The position numbers were made by a program, and so were the translations under genes. The notes beneath the pieces were generated by a model that was given only the letters and a program-made list of their open reading frames with translations, ran no database searches and was not told the DNA's origin. A stretch of DNA of 64,000 nucleotides. Source: Ixodes scapularis. Its lineage: Eukaryota; Arthropoda; Arachnida; Ixodida; Ixodidae. The stretch is from assembly GCF_016920785.2 (NCBI RefSeq), contig NW_024609839.1, forward strand, positions 5,978,196 to 6,042,195, written 5' to 3'. Positions 1 to 11,448 of this stretch are shown in pieces. Every line of letters starts with the position of its first letter. Position 1 is the stretch's first letter.

Positions 1-39
1 ACACATTGAGATCCAAACTGTTTTGGATGGAAACATATG

Positions 40-320
40 AACACACGTCTGTCTGGTTGGGGAATGAATTATTAAAATAAAGGACGACCAACCAAACCCT
101 AAATGCGGGAGCCAACGTTTTGCGGCCAGTTCGACTTCTTCAGGGGTGACTGCGGTGGAAAAGAGCAATACTTGGTTTTCTTCTATGATGGTTAAGGTGC
201 GCTCTCGTTCTTCATGGTCGTTGTTCCGTCACGTGTCGAAGCCCGTTGACACACACAGATGGTAATGCTCCGAGACCTATTGATGTTTCTTGGCGCAGTT
301 GGGATGTGCCAGGATTCCAG
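40..320 (-). mobile_element. Penelope-like element, 3' end fragment
   Basis: Read on the minus strand, this piece ends a Penelope-like element (PLE). The part at about 240-320 encodes the C-terminal tail of the PLE protein (WHIPTAPRNIN), which parallels WHIQTTSTKIN in the better preserved PLE at 23.4-24.0 kb. The part at about 45-160 matches the terminal repeat of that element: an AATTATTAAAATAA stretch, then GACCAACCAA, then a piece that reads CCCCTGAAGAAGTCGAAC on the minus strand. The body of the element is missing. It is probably a dead-on-arrival 3' copy, since PLEs insert by target-primed reverse transcription and often lose the 5' part. Confidence 0.65.
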
Positions 321-368
321 GATAAGCATATTGGTAAAATCACAGTGCCCTTGCCGGCCCCACCACTC

Positions 369-527
369 TTATGAAAAAATGCCTATCATGTTGGTTTGGC
401 TCACCTCGTTCGTGTGGAGACGCATGTGCCAGTTGAGTCGGGTTCCCTTGGTGAACATTGCGTCGCAACCCTCGTGCGCGCACACGAAAATTGACACGTT
501 ACAAGAGTTGCTCGATTCTGATGTCAT
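369..527 (-). CDS. Short ORF with one C2H2 zinc finger
   Basis: A 52-residue open frame starts at an ATG (527) and stops at TAA (369). It contains one classical finger, C-x4-C-x12-H-x3-H, reading VCAHEGCDAMF then TKGTRLNWHMRLHT. C2H2 fingers bind nucleic acid in the nucleus, but a single finger in a short frame cannot be assigned to a gene. It is too short to be a full transcription factor, so it may be a terminal exon, a processed fragment or a relic. A possible acceptor (CTACAG) lies just upstream of the ATG on the minus strand. The flanking PLE fragment ends about 50 bases downstream. Finger recognition is firm; the gene status is not. Confidence 0.45.
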   Translation of the reverse strand: MTSESSNSCNVSIFVCAHEGCDAMFTKGTRLNWHMRLHTNEVSQTNMIGIFS

Positions 528-599
528 GCTGTAGATTCTGCGGGTGGACCTTTGCGAGCTTGGGGACTGAATCGATGCGTCTCACTTCCGAACGGTCGA

Positions 600-1253
600 C
601 ACGCCTTGATTAGTTGCGTACCTGTCCCATCTTAAACGTGAAAAGTGTTGCTCTATTTCACCACGTAGTGCGTAGTTTCATCGTTTCATCAACAGACGTT
701 TCTTCGAAGCACGTGCACGATTAGGAGCAACACGGGCGGACGAGCGCGGCGTGGGCGCGGCCATCTTGAAATGAAGCGCCCCATCGCGGTGAAATACCAC
801 TCAGTTTTTTATAGTTACACTCAGTTTCGGTCTCGATTGAGCAGCTTCATTTCGTGCCATCACGCCGTGACCGAATGCGCTGCTTGCGTTTTTGATTGTC
901 TGACTTTTCACGAATGTACAATACACTCATTCTCGAGCGATACAAATCGAAGGCCTGGGCACTTTCCTTGGTTCCTGAAACACCGGAATTCTGCGCGAGT
1001 ATGCAAACGTAATAAGACGTGGCTTCGTCACCTCACCCGACGAGTGCATCTTTTAGCTCAATTTGAAAAATCCCGTCTAGTACCAGTGAACTACAACTGA
1101 AATTTGGTCACCTTCAGCCTTATACATATTTTGTTTGCCAAACGTCCGCCTCTTGTTACTTTATGGGGCGAAAAGCAAGCCGCATCCTCAAGGGAGTAGC
1201 AAAGTCACTGATCTCAATGAGCAAAGTTGAGCCCAGCGTTGGCGCATGAACTT
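600..1253. other. Non-coding stretch with a promoter-like CpG-rich part
   Basis: I see no convincing gene here. The part at about 725-790 is GC- and CpG-rich and holds GGCCATCTTG (759-768), the reverse complement of a YY1-type AAGATGGC motif, as found near animal transcription starts. On the minus strand the ATG inside that motif opens a 28-codon frame that stops soon. A good splice-donor match, ACAG/GTACGC, lies on the minus strand at about 620-630. This could be the 5' end of a minus-strand transcript reaching the zinc-finger ORF, but no continuous reading frame joins them. Confidence 0.25.
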
Positions 1254-1257
1254 TTAA

Positions 1258-1906
1258 AGGACACATGCAAAGGAAAAAAAACATTTTTTTTTTAACGGCT
1301 TAGATGGAAAAAGGACGCCATAAAACGATTTTAAAACGAAGAAAAAAAATTTTAGTGCTATATTTACGGCGCAAAACGAATTTGTAGTTGGCGCCCGCGG
1401 TCACCGCGGAAAAGTGGTCTGTATTTATCACGTGACTGGTCTATATTTATCACGTGGTACTTGCGCTCTTTCGGAAGCTTCCTATGGCCTCTAGAAGTAA
1501 CCTATTCATCTTTGTTTGAAGTATAACAAAAAACCAAGACGAATAAGTAACTTTTAGAGCCCAAAGGAAACTCCTGAAAAAGCGCAAGCAGACGTGATAC
1601 GCCGGTCAGACGACGGCGGCGGCGCCCCGAAGCAGACGAACTTGTGCGGCGGCGGCGACGGCGGCGTGGAGAAACGCGTTGAAGCGGCGTTCGCACAACG
1701 CTCAGCGTGCGGCGGCGACGCAGCGCGGCGGCGCGCGGGCCTACCACGTGACCAGCGGCGGCTCCCGCGAGCGCCAACTACAAATTCGTATAGCGCCGTA
1801 AATATAGCTCTAAAAATTTTGTTTCTTCGTTGTAAAATCGTTTTATGACATCCTTTTTCCATCTAAGCTGTCTAAAAAAATTTTTTTTTTCCTTTGCATG
1901 TGTCCT
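1258..1906. mobile_element. TTAA-flanked MITE with long inverted arms
   Basis: The element begins AGGACACATGCAAAGG and ends CCTTTGCATGTGTCCT, and is bordered by TTAA at 1254-1257 and 1907-1910. The inverted arms extend about 150 bases inward: ACGAATTTGTAGTTGGCGC on the left returns inverted near 1765-1790. The centre is GC-rich with CGG-type repeats and no transposase. TTAA target duplications and short TIRs of this kind are the signature of piggyBac-type non-autonomous elements. Open frames across the GC-rich centre are composition artefacts. Confidence 0.8.
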
Positions 1907-1910
1907 TTAA

Positions 1911-3573
1911 AGGGACACTGACACCCCCCAAAATATTTTTTTAATTTTTTGCCAGGCGCTTCATTATGGTGTCGGAGGACTACCCAATTTATATTTTGCA
2001 ACAGAGTAGCGTATTTTTTTAATAAAGCCAAAAGACGCAACTGTTCGAAACCGAAACCGAAACCCGACGGAGGTCGGAGAAGTGGAGAGAAGAGAGAGAG
2101 TGGCGGAAGTTACGTGGCTACACCCAACCGTGCGTTTTTTTTTTTTTTTTTTTTTTTTCTTCTTTTTCTTGTAGCAGACGACATGCGGCGTACCGGAACT
2201 GTTCACCGAGCGATTCTTTTGCAGTTATGTATGTTCCGCTCGTTGTTCTGTACTCCAAGATGAGTTGTTTTGTACATTGAGGAGTTGGAGATGAGTAGTG
2301 AGTGCCCGTGGTGAATTTTGATCGGCTCCGAAAAGAATACACCCAAGATGTTGCGTGAAGAGCTGGCTCACATGCCCTGCGTCCGAAACAGAAGTGGCAT
2401 TGTGCGACAGAGTTTCCGAAAGATCAAAGGGATCGGGACCAATGGCTGGCTGCAATTCCTGTAGACCATTTACGGGCACCTTGGAAAGCGGACGCTACCT
2501 GATTTATATGCTCCTTGCATTTTGTGGAAAGGGATTACATTGAGTTCGCAGGTGTCAAAAAGGAAATCCCGTACCATTTAATTCAGCGACATGTCGTCCA
2601 CAACATTTGTTTCTTATTTTTTTGTTTCTTCAGTGATAATTGTTTAAAAAGAAAAAGAAATGTAGACATCAAAAAATATAAAAAAAAAAAAAAAAAAAGG
2701 TTAAACGGGGGACCGAACCCGGTCCTACCGCGTGTGAAGCGGACGTCTTTCCCACTGAGCTACTGGGGCATACCGAATCGGGGGAATCTCTTTCCTTAGT
2801 AATAATTCAGCCGGTAAACTAAGTTGGAATGTTTGCTGCCAATTTTCCTTTAGCAAAAGCACTCCCGGGTCGAAGTCGGGGTGCACCGCGCATTGGCGAC
2901 ATTCTCATGTAGTAAAGAAATCGTACGCGTGCATACTCAACTCGAAGTAGACACGTCGTGCTTGACGTTTGCGCGAGCGATGTCTTCAGCCACGAGAAGG
3001 GAGCGACGGCTCGGCGACGTCTTCGTGCAAATCGGCTTGATGATCGGGCGTGTCGTACGGGATGAATACCAGTTCTTTTGATCAGTCCCAAATTTCTCTT
3101 TTAAAGGCAGACAAAATTCGCCGGTACCGCGAACGACAGTTCTGAAATAGAGGTCCCACGCCCGTCGTCCGCTGCCATCGCCGTCCCTGCGAGTCCCACG
3201 ATACGCGAAGCGACGCACGCACAGATTGCTTCCGGTTGTCTGTGGAACTTTTTTTTCAATCAACGTATTTGCAGCTTTTTAGAAGCCACAAAAAATGGGT
3301 TTCATATTTTTTTTTATTTTTAATATCGAGTGTGTGCCTTCAGTGACCCACGACTTTGATTAAATTTGGTGGTCGCATCGATACCTTAGAAAACGGCCCG
3401 TGACCGCGGAAAAGAGAGTGAGCGAGACTCGAACCGGCCAGTTCTTGATCGGCGGTTTTCGGGCGGAAAGAAACCGAATTTCGAGCCGCAAATTCTGTTC
3501 TGGGTAGTTGAGCTCTCATATGTCACGTACAACTAAAAGCCTCGGCGAGCATAAATACCCTGTCAGTGTCCCT
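1911..3573. mobile_element. TTAA-flanked piggyBac-type element with AGGGACACTGACA termini
   Basis: The termini AGGGACACTGACA (1911) and TGTCAGTGTCCCT (ending 3573) are perfect inverted repeats, and TTAA lies on each side (1907-1910 and 3574-3577). The interior is about 1.66 kb, contains no recognisable transposase and includes a poly-T run near 2137 and a tRNA-like sequence near 2700-2772. The right end is matched by the partial copy at 11702-11850, so this is a repeated family. The left TTAA is the same one that ends the MITE at 1258-1906, so one element inserted at the edge of the other. Confidence 0.75.
2700..2772 (-). repeat. tRNA-derived SINE-like sequence
   Basis: On the minus strand the sequence reads GCCCCAGTAGCTCAGTGGGA, which contains a good Pol III A box (TAGCTCAGTGG). 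An anticodon arm CCGC-TTCACAC-GCGG with anticodon CAC follows, then a B-box-like GGTTCGGTCCC. The acceptor stem does not pair well and the B box has one deviation, so it is not a functional tRNA gene. A long run of T follows on the same strand and would terminate Pol III. A tRNA pseudogene or the head of a tRNA-derived SINE fits best; a tRNA-Val relation is suggested only by the CAC anticodon. Confidence 0.5.
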
Positions 3574-3577
3574 TTAA

Positions 3578-5565
3578 GGAAACGCAATAAATTCGACCTC
3601 ACCACTGCACAAAAGTTACTATGATGTCTTTTTGCGTGTCATCATATATATTCCACTCAAATTTTATGCTGATAGGCGACTAAGTTTTCGCAAACGCTGA
3701 TATCGGTTAGCTACGACGGAGCAACCCCTAACTGCCCTAACAATTAAGCGTCCCCTACCCCTCTCTAGGCCTGTTTGAACGAGCTTTTACAGCTTTTACA
3801 ACGGCGTCTCTAAAATTATCTCGGCATACTCAGTCAGGAAGAAACCAAACACGTAACAAATAGTATATGACCACTGGCAGCGACATCTTCACACAAGTGC
3901 TCGACCTTTGCTTAACGGTTTGTATGTGCGAATGTGCCTATATGATTGCAGGATAACCTTATACGCATACGCGATGTTGAATATTAGTGGAATGCATAGA
4001 GTTATTGTGGAATGCAAATGAGCGGGGACTTTGCTACCTCGATCGTTGGGACTTCGCTTCGTGAAGTGCTGCGGGTCAGTGCAGATAATTAATAAGAGAT
4101 GAGAAGTGTGTTCGATTTGTGCTTTTCAAAGGCGCCTCCGAGTTTTACCTTGCATACTCAGGCGTATTAATAAAAAGAGTAATTGCAAAAAGTTATATTT
4201 ATGGGCGCACAAAACAAACAAACTTCTGACCAGCAGCACTAATGTAAAGGTGCGAGCTCGATGTATGCATACTTATTGGCTGTTACAGCTTGTTGACTCG
4301 TACAAAAGCAAGATCCTCGAGCTATGCCCGAGCTGCGCAGCGTCGAGGTTTCCAGCACTGGCTCATTCACATACCTCGAAACGCTAACAGAAAGGCTCGA
4401 GTACAAAAATACAACAATCATGTGTTAAAACAAGCTATACGCCTCGGGTGCTAAAGCTTCGAGGTCTGGCCAGTTAGGTTAATTTAGAGACCAAAAATGA
4501 CGTTCTCGGGACCAGAAAACATGAGATACGCTCTCTTGTAGGCATGTTGATCGAAACAAAAACCATGCCACTCTCTTCCCTGGCCAACTAGTTCCCAGAG
4601 TGCAACGCGCGCAGTGTAGCACCCAGGGGGGTAAAGGTGGGTGAGGAGGAGTGGCAAATCCCGTGCGCCGACATCCTGGGTCCCGAGTGAACGAGCGCAA
4701 AAGCGAGCGACAGAACACGAGAGAAAGAAAGCAACGTTGCCATGGTAAACACGAAGAGTGAAAACTCTCAGCAATATAAACAGTGATAATTTAACGTTGT
4801 AAACTAAATTATGAGCTATTCTAACGCTTATAAAAAGCAATAAAGTCATTACGCTGCATTAACTTCCCTTCTGTCGAAATCTCGGAAATCTGGTGGTTGC
4901 GCAGTTTCGTATTCCTCAACCGCGCCCAGCCGCGCCCCACCAGCGAAGCCGGGTATATGGTTTAGTTTAGCGTTAACGCGAGGCCGTACATCTGCGCGCT
5001 ATGCAAAAAGAAACCTTCGAAAAGAACGCGAGTATCTTTCCACCGGTAAGTTCGTGGATTGTTGAAGTTCAGGAAACTGCTCTGATGACGTAACCGTGTT
5101 TGGGACCCAGAGGGTCTGCCTGCATGGTCCGCCGCTTGCGGCAGCCAGAATGTATGGGAAAATGGCGGACCTTTTCCTCTAGAGTTAGTATATGATCTCT
5201 AGTGCCTGGTGCACGATTAGGTCCTCTCTTTCCCCCTCCTGCTTCCCAACGCTCGGGTAGGTTTTAAGACAAGCCAAGCCTCGATCCGTTATCCAGCCAA
5301 TCCAGAATACTATAATAGAGATCAGGCGCAGTTGTTGACGGCGTCGGAGTCTGAGCTTTAAATTGCAACGAAATGCCCCTGTACACGGAAGAAAACAGCG
5401 CTTTTCGGGTGCACAGCTCGTGCGAGGGCGTCAGGGACGACCTCAAGCGTTGCCTGTTGGCCACTGACTGCGTGAAGCTCGTAAGTTGCTTCGAATGATA
5501 AATAGGCAGCCGGCGCAGCAGCTCGGGAGAAATATTGCCGCCAGTGCCCTATCATTAGCTGGCAG
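3578..5565. other. Non-coding interval, no gene recognised
   Basis: The frames present are short and match no family I know. The sequence is mixed in composition. A GAAAATGGCGGAC stretch at about 5157-5170 resembles a YY1-type site. Nothing else is supportable. Confidence 0.3.
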
Positions 5566-6463
5566 CAGGGATGGGCAAAATACATGCAAATACGTATCGA
5601 AATACAAACACAAAATACTTCGTCAAAAATGTATTTAATTACAAATCTAATTACATTGCCAAAAAAGCATTTAAGTACAAGATACAAATGCAACCAAATG
5701 TATTTGGTCTCCTCCAAATACTTTTCCAAATACATTCCTCAAAATTTGCGTCAGCGACTTCAGGGCGCCTGCAACGGGTTTCTGGGTATCTCATTTTAAT
5801 TTTGCATCACACATTCGAGAGTTAGTGTGCGAGGCCCTAGTAACGTAATAGAAATATAATCACAAAAAATGTAATCAGCTTGGACGTAATAGGTGAAAAA
5901 AGTACAGAGCTTCAAGCAGCTTTTTTTGTCGATTACGTTTTGGTATAGACCAGCAAAGAACCGAGACGACCAAGACGCGCCGCACTAGCTAGAGAATGTT
6001 TTATCGTTGCAACTCGCACCAGTTACGAAAATCTGGACGACCCGCGCATTTAGAATGTTCCAGGCAAATATATGGATGGCAATCAGGCTGGAAAGCATCA
6101 CAAGTTGTCACAGGCACTTATTTAGCCAGTCTGCCTGTGAACGTCGATTTCATCACTATTCTTGCCCTGGACTAGCACCGTAATCACAAATCAGTAAACG
6201 CTTGTGCTTGATTGAGAGACACTGCATTTGGTGCAGAACATAGTTTTCTTCCTGCTCTGGACAGTGACAATAAATTTGAGGGATGTATTTTCGCCCACAA
6301 AATTGTATTTAATTACAATTGTATTTGAAATACCCACGTTTTAGTATTTAAATACGCACGTCAAATGCATTACCTGATTTGTAATTGAATACAAATGCAA
6401 AATACACAAAGTATTTGAAATACGTATTTTAAATACTTGTATTTAAAATACTGCCCATCCCTG
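5566..6463. mobile_element. hAT non-autonomous element with 8-bp target duplication
   Basis: The element starts CAGGGATGGGC and ends GCCCATCCCTG, perfect 11-bp TIRs of hAT type. The 8-bp direct repeat GCTGGCAG flanks it exactly (5558-5565 and 6464-6471). The interior near both ends is rich in AATACAAATACG and GTATTTGAAATAC variants, which form long inverted AT-rich arms. No transposase frame is present, so it would have depended on an hAT transposase encoded elsewhere. Confidence 0.9.
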
Positions 6464-6609
6464 GCTGGCAGCAATCACTTGACATTGAAGTTTGGTCGCT
6501 GCCGTGGGCGAGGGGCAAGGCCGCGGTGTGTACGGGTGGGCCAAGTGAATTAACATTTTTCTAATGAGCTGCCGCAGACTTTCGCCGCAAAGCGGCGTGA
6601 AGGGTGGGC

Positions 6610-6750
6610 CAGGTTGAAGTCCTTTGATGAAAGCGTTTTTACAAGTACCGCCAACCATTGCTGTGGCAACGGGCAAGACGCGTGCCCTGAGCGGGTGCTC
6701 CGCTGCCATTCGCTTCCAAGGGCCGCTCATTTCAGTGCTGGGCTGCCACT
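6610..6750. repeat. Dispersed repeat, copy 1
   Basis: The segment with ACAAGTACCGCCAACCATTG, GGGCAAGACGCGTGCC and GAGCGGGTGCTCCGCTGCC returns in inverted orientation at about 25560-25695. There it reads CAGCACCCGCTCGTGGCACG on the plus strand. The two copies differ by scattered substitutions. I cannot assign a class. Confidence 0.6.
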
Positions 6751-6829
6751 TGCTTCCAAGGGCGGCACGAGACACCGGCCTCGTGCTCCACTTGAGGCTA
6801 CTTGCAACTTGGTTTGGAACAGCACGACA

Positions 6830-6945
6830 AGACAAGCACGAAGTAAAGACGAGACAGCGCTGTCATCTGTCTCGTCTTGACTTTGTCCTTGTCTTGTCGC
6901 GCTGTTTTCATACAAGGTGCTCATCAACCAACTAGCCCAAGCCAT
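6830..6945. repeat. Palindromic GACGAGACAG sequence ending in a PLE-like 3' motif
   Basis: AGACGAGACAG at about 6850 and CTGTCTCGTCTT at about 6876 form an imperfect palindrome. Downstream, the sequence CCAACTAGCCCAA (about 6929-6942) also occurs at the 3' side of the Penelope dimer at 54768-54780. It is probably the 3' terminal fragment of a Penelope-like element. Confidence 0.4.
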
Positions 6946-7461
6946 AGAGTTCTATAATGTACGCTAGAGCAACGTTACTAAAACACTCAGTTGGGAAACT
7001 GCCATAGAGACTGCTCTGAAAAAGTGGCACCGATCTGTCCTCGAGAACCGAGCTAAGGGCGAACACAACGCCGCCATTTCTCCCGCAGCGGCCACTCGAG
7101 GAACTGCACGTTACTTCTATTTTGGCTTTAATCGGCCATTTTGGCGCCGAAACAGATACAGTGGATGAGGTTACAGAGGTGCCACCCCTGTCTCCCCAGC
7201 GGACGCGCCGGGACTTGCTACCGAAGTTAAAATGCACCTAGGTCGGGACGCGCTATTTAAAGCACCGCTGAGGCATGGTTGTATAAAAACAATATTAATT
7301 GTGCCGCAAACCCTGCAAACTAAAGATTTTAAAAACATCACGTGCCCATCATTTTGTACTAAACTCCAACAAATTTCATACAAAAAGAGTCTTTTCCATT
7401 TGTTTTTATGCAAAAACATGCTTTGTAAAACCTCAAGGTGACCACAGTACAGACAAATGAT

Positions 7462-7499
7462 AAAGAGTGGCGCTGTTGTCCACAACAGCGCCACTCTTT
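7462..7499. repeat. Perfect 17-bp hairpin
   Basis: The arms AAAGAGTGGCGCTGTTG (7462-7478) and its exact complement (7483-7499) are separated by TCCA. No terminator or RNA gene can be assigned; it may be the centre of a small inverted repeat. Confidence 0.7.
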
Positions 7500-7569
7500 C
7501 TCGGTCTCGGTGGAGTCTCGGTGGACGCCAGCGTCGCCACTTGTCTCGTTGCTCTGCAGGTCGCTTACA

Positions 7570-7830
7570 TGCAGTTTAAGCATGGAACACATGAGCAGTG
7601 AAACTGGGCGGCGCACGGCACTTGCTGCTCGCCATTAGGTGCACCACAGGTGCATCACATGTCATTATTTGTATCAACCAGATCCGAGCGACTCGCGGAA
7701 TTGACGTAGGGATGCCAGTACCAGTTGCTACGATAGTGCCGCACAGCGCTTGTTTTCATTGCTCATGTGTTCCCTGCTTTATAAATAAAGCCGCGCGGTC
7801 TGAGCCATATATAGGGGAGAGTTTGGCCAG
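7570..7830. repeat. Dispersed repeat shared with 9600-9770
   Basis: AAGCATGGAACACATG and GTGAAACTGGG near 7578-7610, and GAGCCATATATAGGGGA near 7802-7820, recur inverted at about 9690-9765. In that copy the two parts sit closer together. Both copies hold a TATATA box-like core, so a promoter or LTR end is possible, but I see no LTR pairing. Confidence 0.5.
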
Positions 7831-7959
7831 CTGGTGTGGCCTCGACAGCTCAACAACTACGTCATCGACAGGCCACGCGAACGCCATGGCCACGCCCATT
7901 TTGTTTGAATTCCGGTCGCGGTGCCCGTAGTCTGACGGAGTTTTAATGCGGAGAAGGGC

Positions 7960-8095
7960 CCCATGTAACCGAGCTTTCGGTTGCACATCAAAAGATCCCC
8001 AGGTGGTCGAAGTTAGTCCGCAGTCCTCCGGTTGGGCGTGCCAGATGCCATTCGTTGGTTGGGCAGTAAAACCCCCAAATTTGATTTGATTTGCC
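7960..8095 (+). repeat. LINE/SINE 3' tail-like repeat
   Basis: The string CCCCAGGTGGTCGAAGTTAG, then GTCCTCCGGTTGGGCGTGCC and a terminal GGGCAGTAAAACCCCCAAAT with (TTTGA)n resembles the widespread arthropod retroelement 3' tail that ends in a short simple repeat. The family name is from recollection, not from a search. A tail ending ATTTGATTTGATTTG fits target-primed insertion. Confidence 0.5.
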
Positions 8096-8099
8096 GTGC

Positions 8100-9480
8100 C
8101 CATTTCGCCATCTTCAAGCTTAACTGGCACTGGGTGACCTATGCCCGTATGCTTGGCTCTTGGTTTCCTCCAATGTATGATTGTTTTATTGTGTTTCAAG
8201 TCATCCGCTAGCAGTTTTTGGACTGTGTCGTGCTTATTCAGGGACCATAATAAGTTAGTTCCTGGTTACTTTGTCTATTCTTCCTCAGTATGTGCCGAGT
8301 GACCAGCCCGTTCATACGCTTCGCGGACGTACGGTGCATTGCGCAACTTGCTCTCGCATAAATTTCGCAATTTTCAGTTGTAGTTGATGCCTCTTGTTAT
8401 TCTAGCAGTGCGCAACGATAACGACTTCTAATTTGCAGCTGAGGGGTTTTCTATAGAGTGTTCTGATAAGCGAGCGTGTACGAGAATGCCTTCGGTGCTC
8501 GTGTTTTTGAAGAAAATTATCTATTGGATTGTAAAGCCAGCTAAAGCCATTCTTCCGGGGGTTTCCCAGAGTTTTGTTACTTCCTAATTGCATTTCCTCT
8601 TGAATACGCACCACGAACGAGATTGCTTGATCGAAGCGAACGCTACTTTTAGTATGGGATGGCCATGCCATGCATGCTTACCGTGTGCCTGCACCGAACT
8701 CTCTCTACAATGAAACAGCGATCTTGTTCTTCGGACATCTAGAAAGCTGGAAGGTTACAAAGAAAAAAAAAAAAAAATTCAAGGTTGTGCAAGTTTGCTG
8801 GCTTAAAAACAGCGCAGGCACTAACGTTTGTCGTAACGTTAGAGCCGTTTATTTCGTAATGGAAGGCTATGAAATAAACATGGAGCGACTCGGTGTCGGC
8901 TGCTTTTTGCGGATGGTAAGCTTGCTGGTTTAAATATTTAACTCAATTGATTGGCCATTCCTAACGGCGCTGAGATCCCAGCATCCATCGTCATGTCATT
9001 ACATAAAAATAAATGGAAGATAGAAAGGCAGCAAAACTAGCTTTTTTTTATACAAAAATAGCATTTATGAGAAGGCATCAAATATAAATTCATTCACTTT
9101 GCAGCTTGGAGAAGAAGGCAGGGGAATACGCTTTACAGATGGGACGTCCCTGTCTTGTGCTGCAGTTATTCACATTACACATTACATGCGAGCTTTGTGT
9201 AGCAACTAATTTGCTAGTTTTATAAAAATGGAGTTTTATAGAACACCATCTTATAAAAAGTTTTAAAATGATACAAGCATTCTTACCTCACAAAGACAGG
9301 AGCCTTCCATGGACGTCCACGATTGTCGCGCTTGATTTTATTCAACCATATTTTGTGACATTTTTCTTTTCTTTTCTCTTAGAATCGTTAGAAGGAAAAA
9401 ACAAAAACCCTGACGGCTGTGTGGTTGGACGTCTCGTGTGGTTGGACGTCACAACATCCTACCACACAAGAAACAACCAT
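8100..9480. other. AT-rich non-coding interval
   Basis: It contains A- and T-rich tracts and no recognisable gene or repeat end. The open frames are short. Confidence 0.3.
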
Positions 9481-9489
9481 TTTGTCATC

Positions 9490-9770
9490 AGAAAACATAA
9501 AAATAAGGGTCTGTACGCAGGATGCCATGCGGCCTAGCATGCGCGTGCTTTGACCTGGGATCGGTAATGGTGGACAGGCCCCTCGCGTTTCCCGTTGCTA
9601 GGCCTGAAAGCAGTTTTATGGAAGGAGTCTGGGAGGAGCGAAGGCACGGTGAGAGGTCACCGAGGACAACATATGTCCAGACTCTTCCCCTATATATGGC
9701 TCTGAGCACGGTGCACCTGTGTTGCGGCACCCAGTTTCACCACCCATGTGTTCCATGCTTAAGACTTGGG
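9490..9770. repeat. Dispersed repeat, second copy (inverted to 7570-7830)
   Basis: The minus strand gives AAGCATGGAACACATGGG, GTGAAACTGGG and GAGCCATATATAGGGG in the same order as the copy at 7570-7830. The surrounding GACCTGGGATCGG stretch has no counterpart there. Confidence 0.5.
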
Positions 9771-9779
9771 TGAAGAGCA

Positions 9780-10708
9780 CGTGCCTGCACCATATCATTA
9801 CATAAAAAAAAAAAAAGGATAATTTTTAAGGAAAAGGTTTGTTCCAAATTTAATAGAATACTGTGTTTTTTGACAGGATGGCCTGTCACCCAAAAAATGC
9901 ATCCTGACAAGTCACCCCTCTGTGCCTCAGGAATGCCACAACTTGAAGAACCTCTTGTTTGAGTGCAAGCGTTCACTGGTGAGCTTAGATCCTAGAAACT
10001 CCCACTGGGATCCACGCTGAATTGACCACAATATACAAGGGTTTTGTGTTAAGAAAAAAAAGATTGTATGTTACTGGTTAATTTACTGTAAAATACTGCC
10101 TGCTCTACAGCATGTAAACTAACACTTTTAGGGCACTTTAGACAGCCCACCAAAATCGGTTCCTCAACGTATGGCGCTGCAATTTATTACGCAGGTGCAA
10201 GCATGTGGTAAGGGTTTAAATAGAAAAAATAGACTTGCCTCGTTCAAAAGAAAGAGAAAGTTGTTTTGGGCAATCTATGTGGCCAGTTTGCAGATGATTC
10301 CATGACCTCCTAGATTTTTGGTGTGCAGGGCTGTCCTCGAGCCGTTCCATTCGCTGGGAGAAACTGAAGAAATAGGTGGCCATGAGCATTAAATTAAGAA
10401 ATGCGAAAGACGAAACAGAGAAAAAAGTTTGACGAGACATGGCGTGAAACATCGAAATATGAACCGGGAGAACACAAAACTTTGAATTCTGACCTTGATG
10501 TTGGTCCTTTCATAAATTGCTCGGCTGAGCATAGTCATAGGCGCAGGGTGAAAAACTTGGCTTAGAGCTGCTCTCACGCAGCCCACCTCTATTGCAGATT
10601 TTCGATTGCCAGCCCGTCCCGGTGTCCTAGAGATCGCTTGCCAATATTTATAAGCAAGTACGAGTTTGCCGACATTTATAACGAGCAAGCTGAAATGTGT
10701 AATTGAGG
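9780..10708. other. Non-coding interval
   Basis: The interval is A-rich and without a recognised gene. It is ended by the TTAA of the next MITE. Confidence 0.3.
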
Positions 10709-10712
10709 TTAA

Positions 10713-11448
10713 AGGAACATTGACACATAAAAATATATCTTTTTTTTTTATTATTTAAAACGATTGAAAACGATGCCAGGACATTACCCTCAAAATTCGA
10801 AACTTGGGAATTCAGTATTTCTGAATTTAAAAAAAACAATTTCCAAATACCGATTTTGATGTTCCTGCGCGATCCGCACCAGTGCAGTGACGTCAAATTT
10901 CGCGGTCTCCTGCGAGTCGACTTTCTTTTGCACCTCCGCTCCATGCTACAAAGGAAAGCGCCGTTGCCACCGCGACCCGAAGTGAGGAGGTGAGGAGCGG
11001 GAGAGGAGGGCACCGGCGGACCGTGAAAAACCGGTTTCTTCGTCCGGTTCCCCGACTCACCGATCATCCTCTGCTTGAGCACGCCAAGTTTTCCGAGGGA
11101 GGATAAAAATTCAGGAGGCGACATCACAACGGACTCTGATGTTCCTATTTCAAAAAGAAGGGCCGTAGTGCATTCACAATTCCGTTACAAAACATGTTTT
11201 ACAATTTCCAATAATAAACGTTATAGAAATGTGACCTACAAAGCTTCTAAATTTCATGATTTTTGACGTCACCGATCAAAAGAAGCAAGGAGGTGAGGAG
11301 CGAAGGAGAAAAACGCCAGAATCAAAAAGGCGCACGCGCGCGCAAAATGCTTTTTTTGCGATGCATTTTTTTTGCGTGTCTATGACTACAACTTGCATCG
11401 TTTTAGACAATAAAAAAAAAACACGACCTTTGGGGTGTCAGTGCCCCT
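10713..11448. mobile_element. TTAA-flanked piggyBac-type MITE
   Basis: The left end is AGGAACATTGACAC after TTAA (10709-10712). The right end is GTGTCAGTGCCCCT before TTAA (11449-11452). The termini are imperfect copies of the AGGGACACTGACA end seen at 1911 and 3573, so this is a diverged member of the same family. No transposase is present. Confidence 0.7.

Noticed and set aside
1502..1862. Arg- and Gly-rich open frames on both strands
   Set aside because: They lie in the GC-rich centre of a MITE with CGG repeats; overlapping frames in several phases show composition bias, not coding.
2137..2158. Poly-T run as a Pol III terminator of a nearby RNA gene
   Set aside because: No A/B box in a suitable position upstream of this run.
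4484..4849. 121-codon minus-strand frame
   Set aside because: No start context, no domain, and a Cys/Arg/Leu-rich composition typical of chance frames.
7462..7499. Rho-independent terminator-like hairpin
   Set aside because: A perfect stem exists but there is no bacterial gene context and no T tract.
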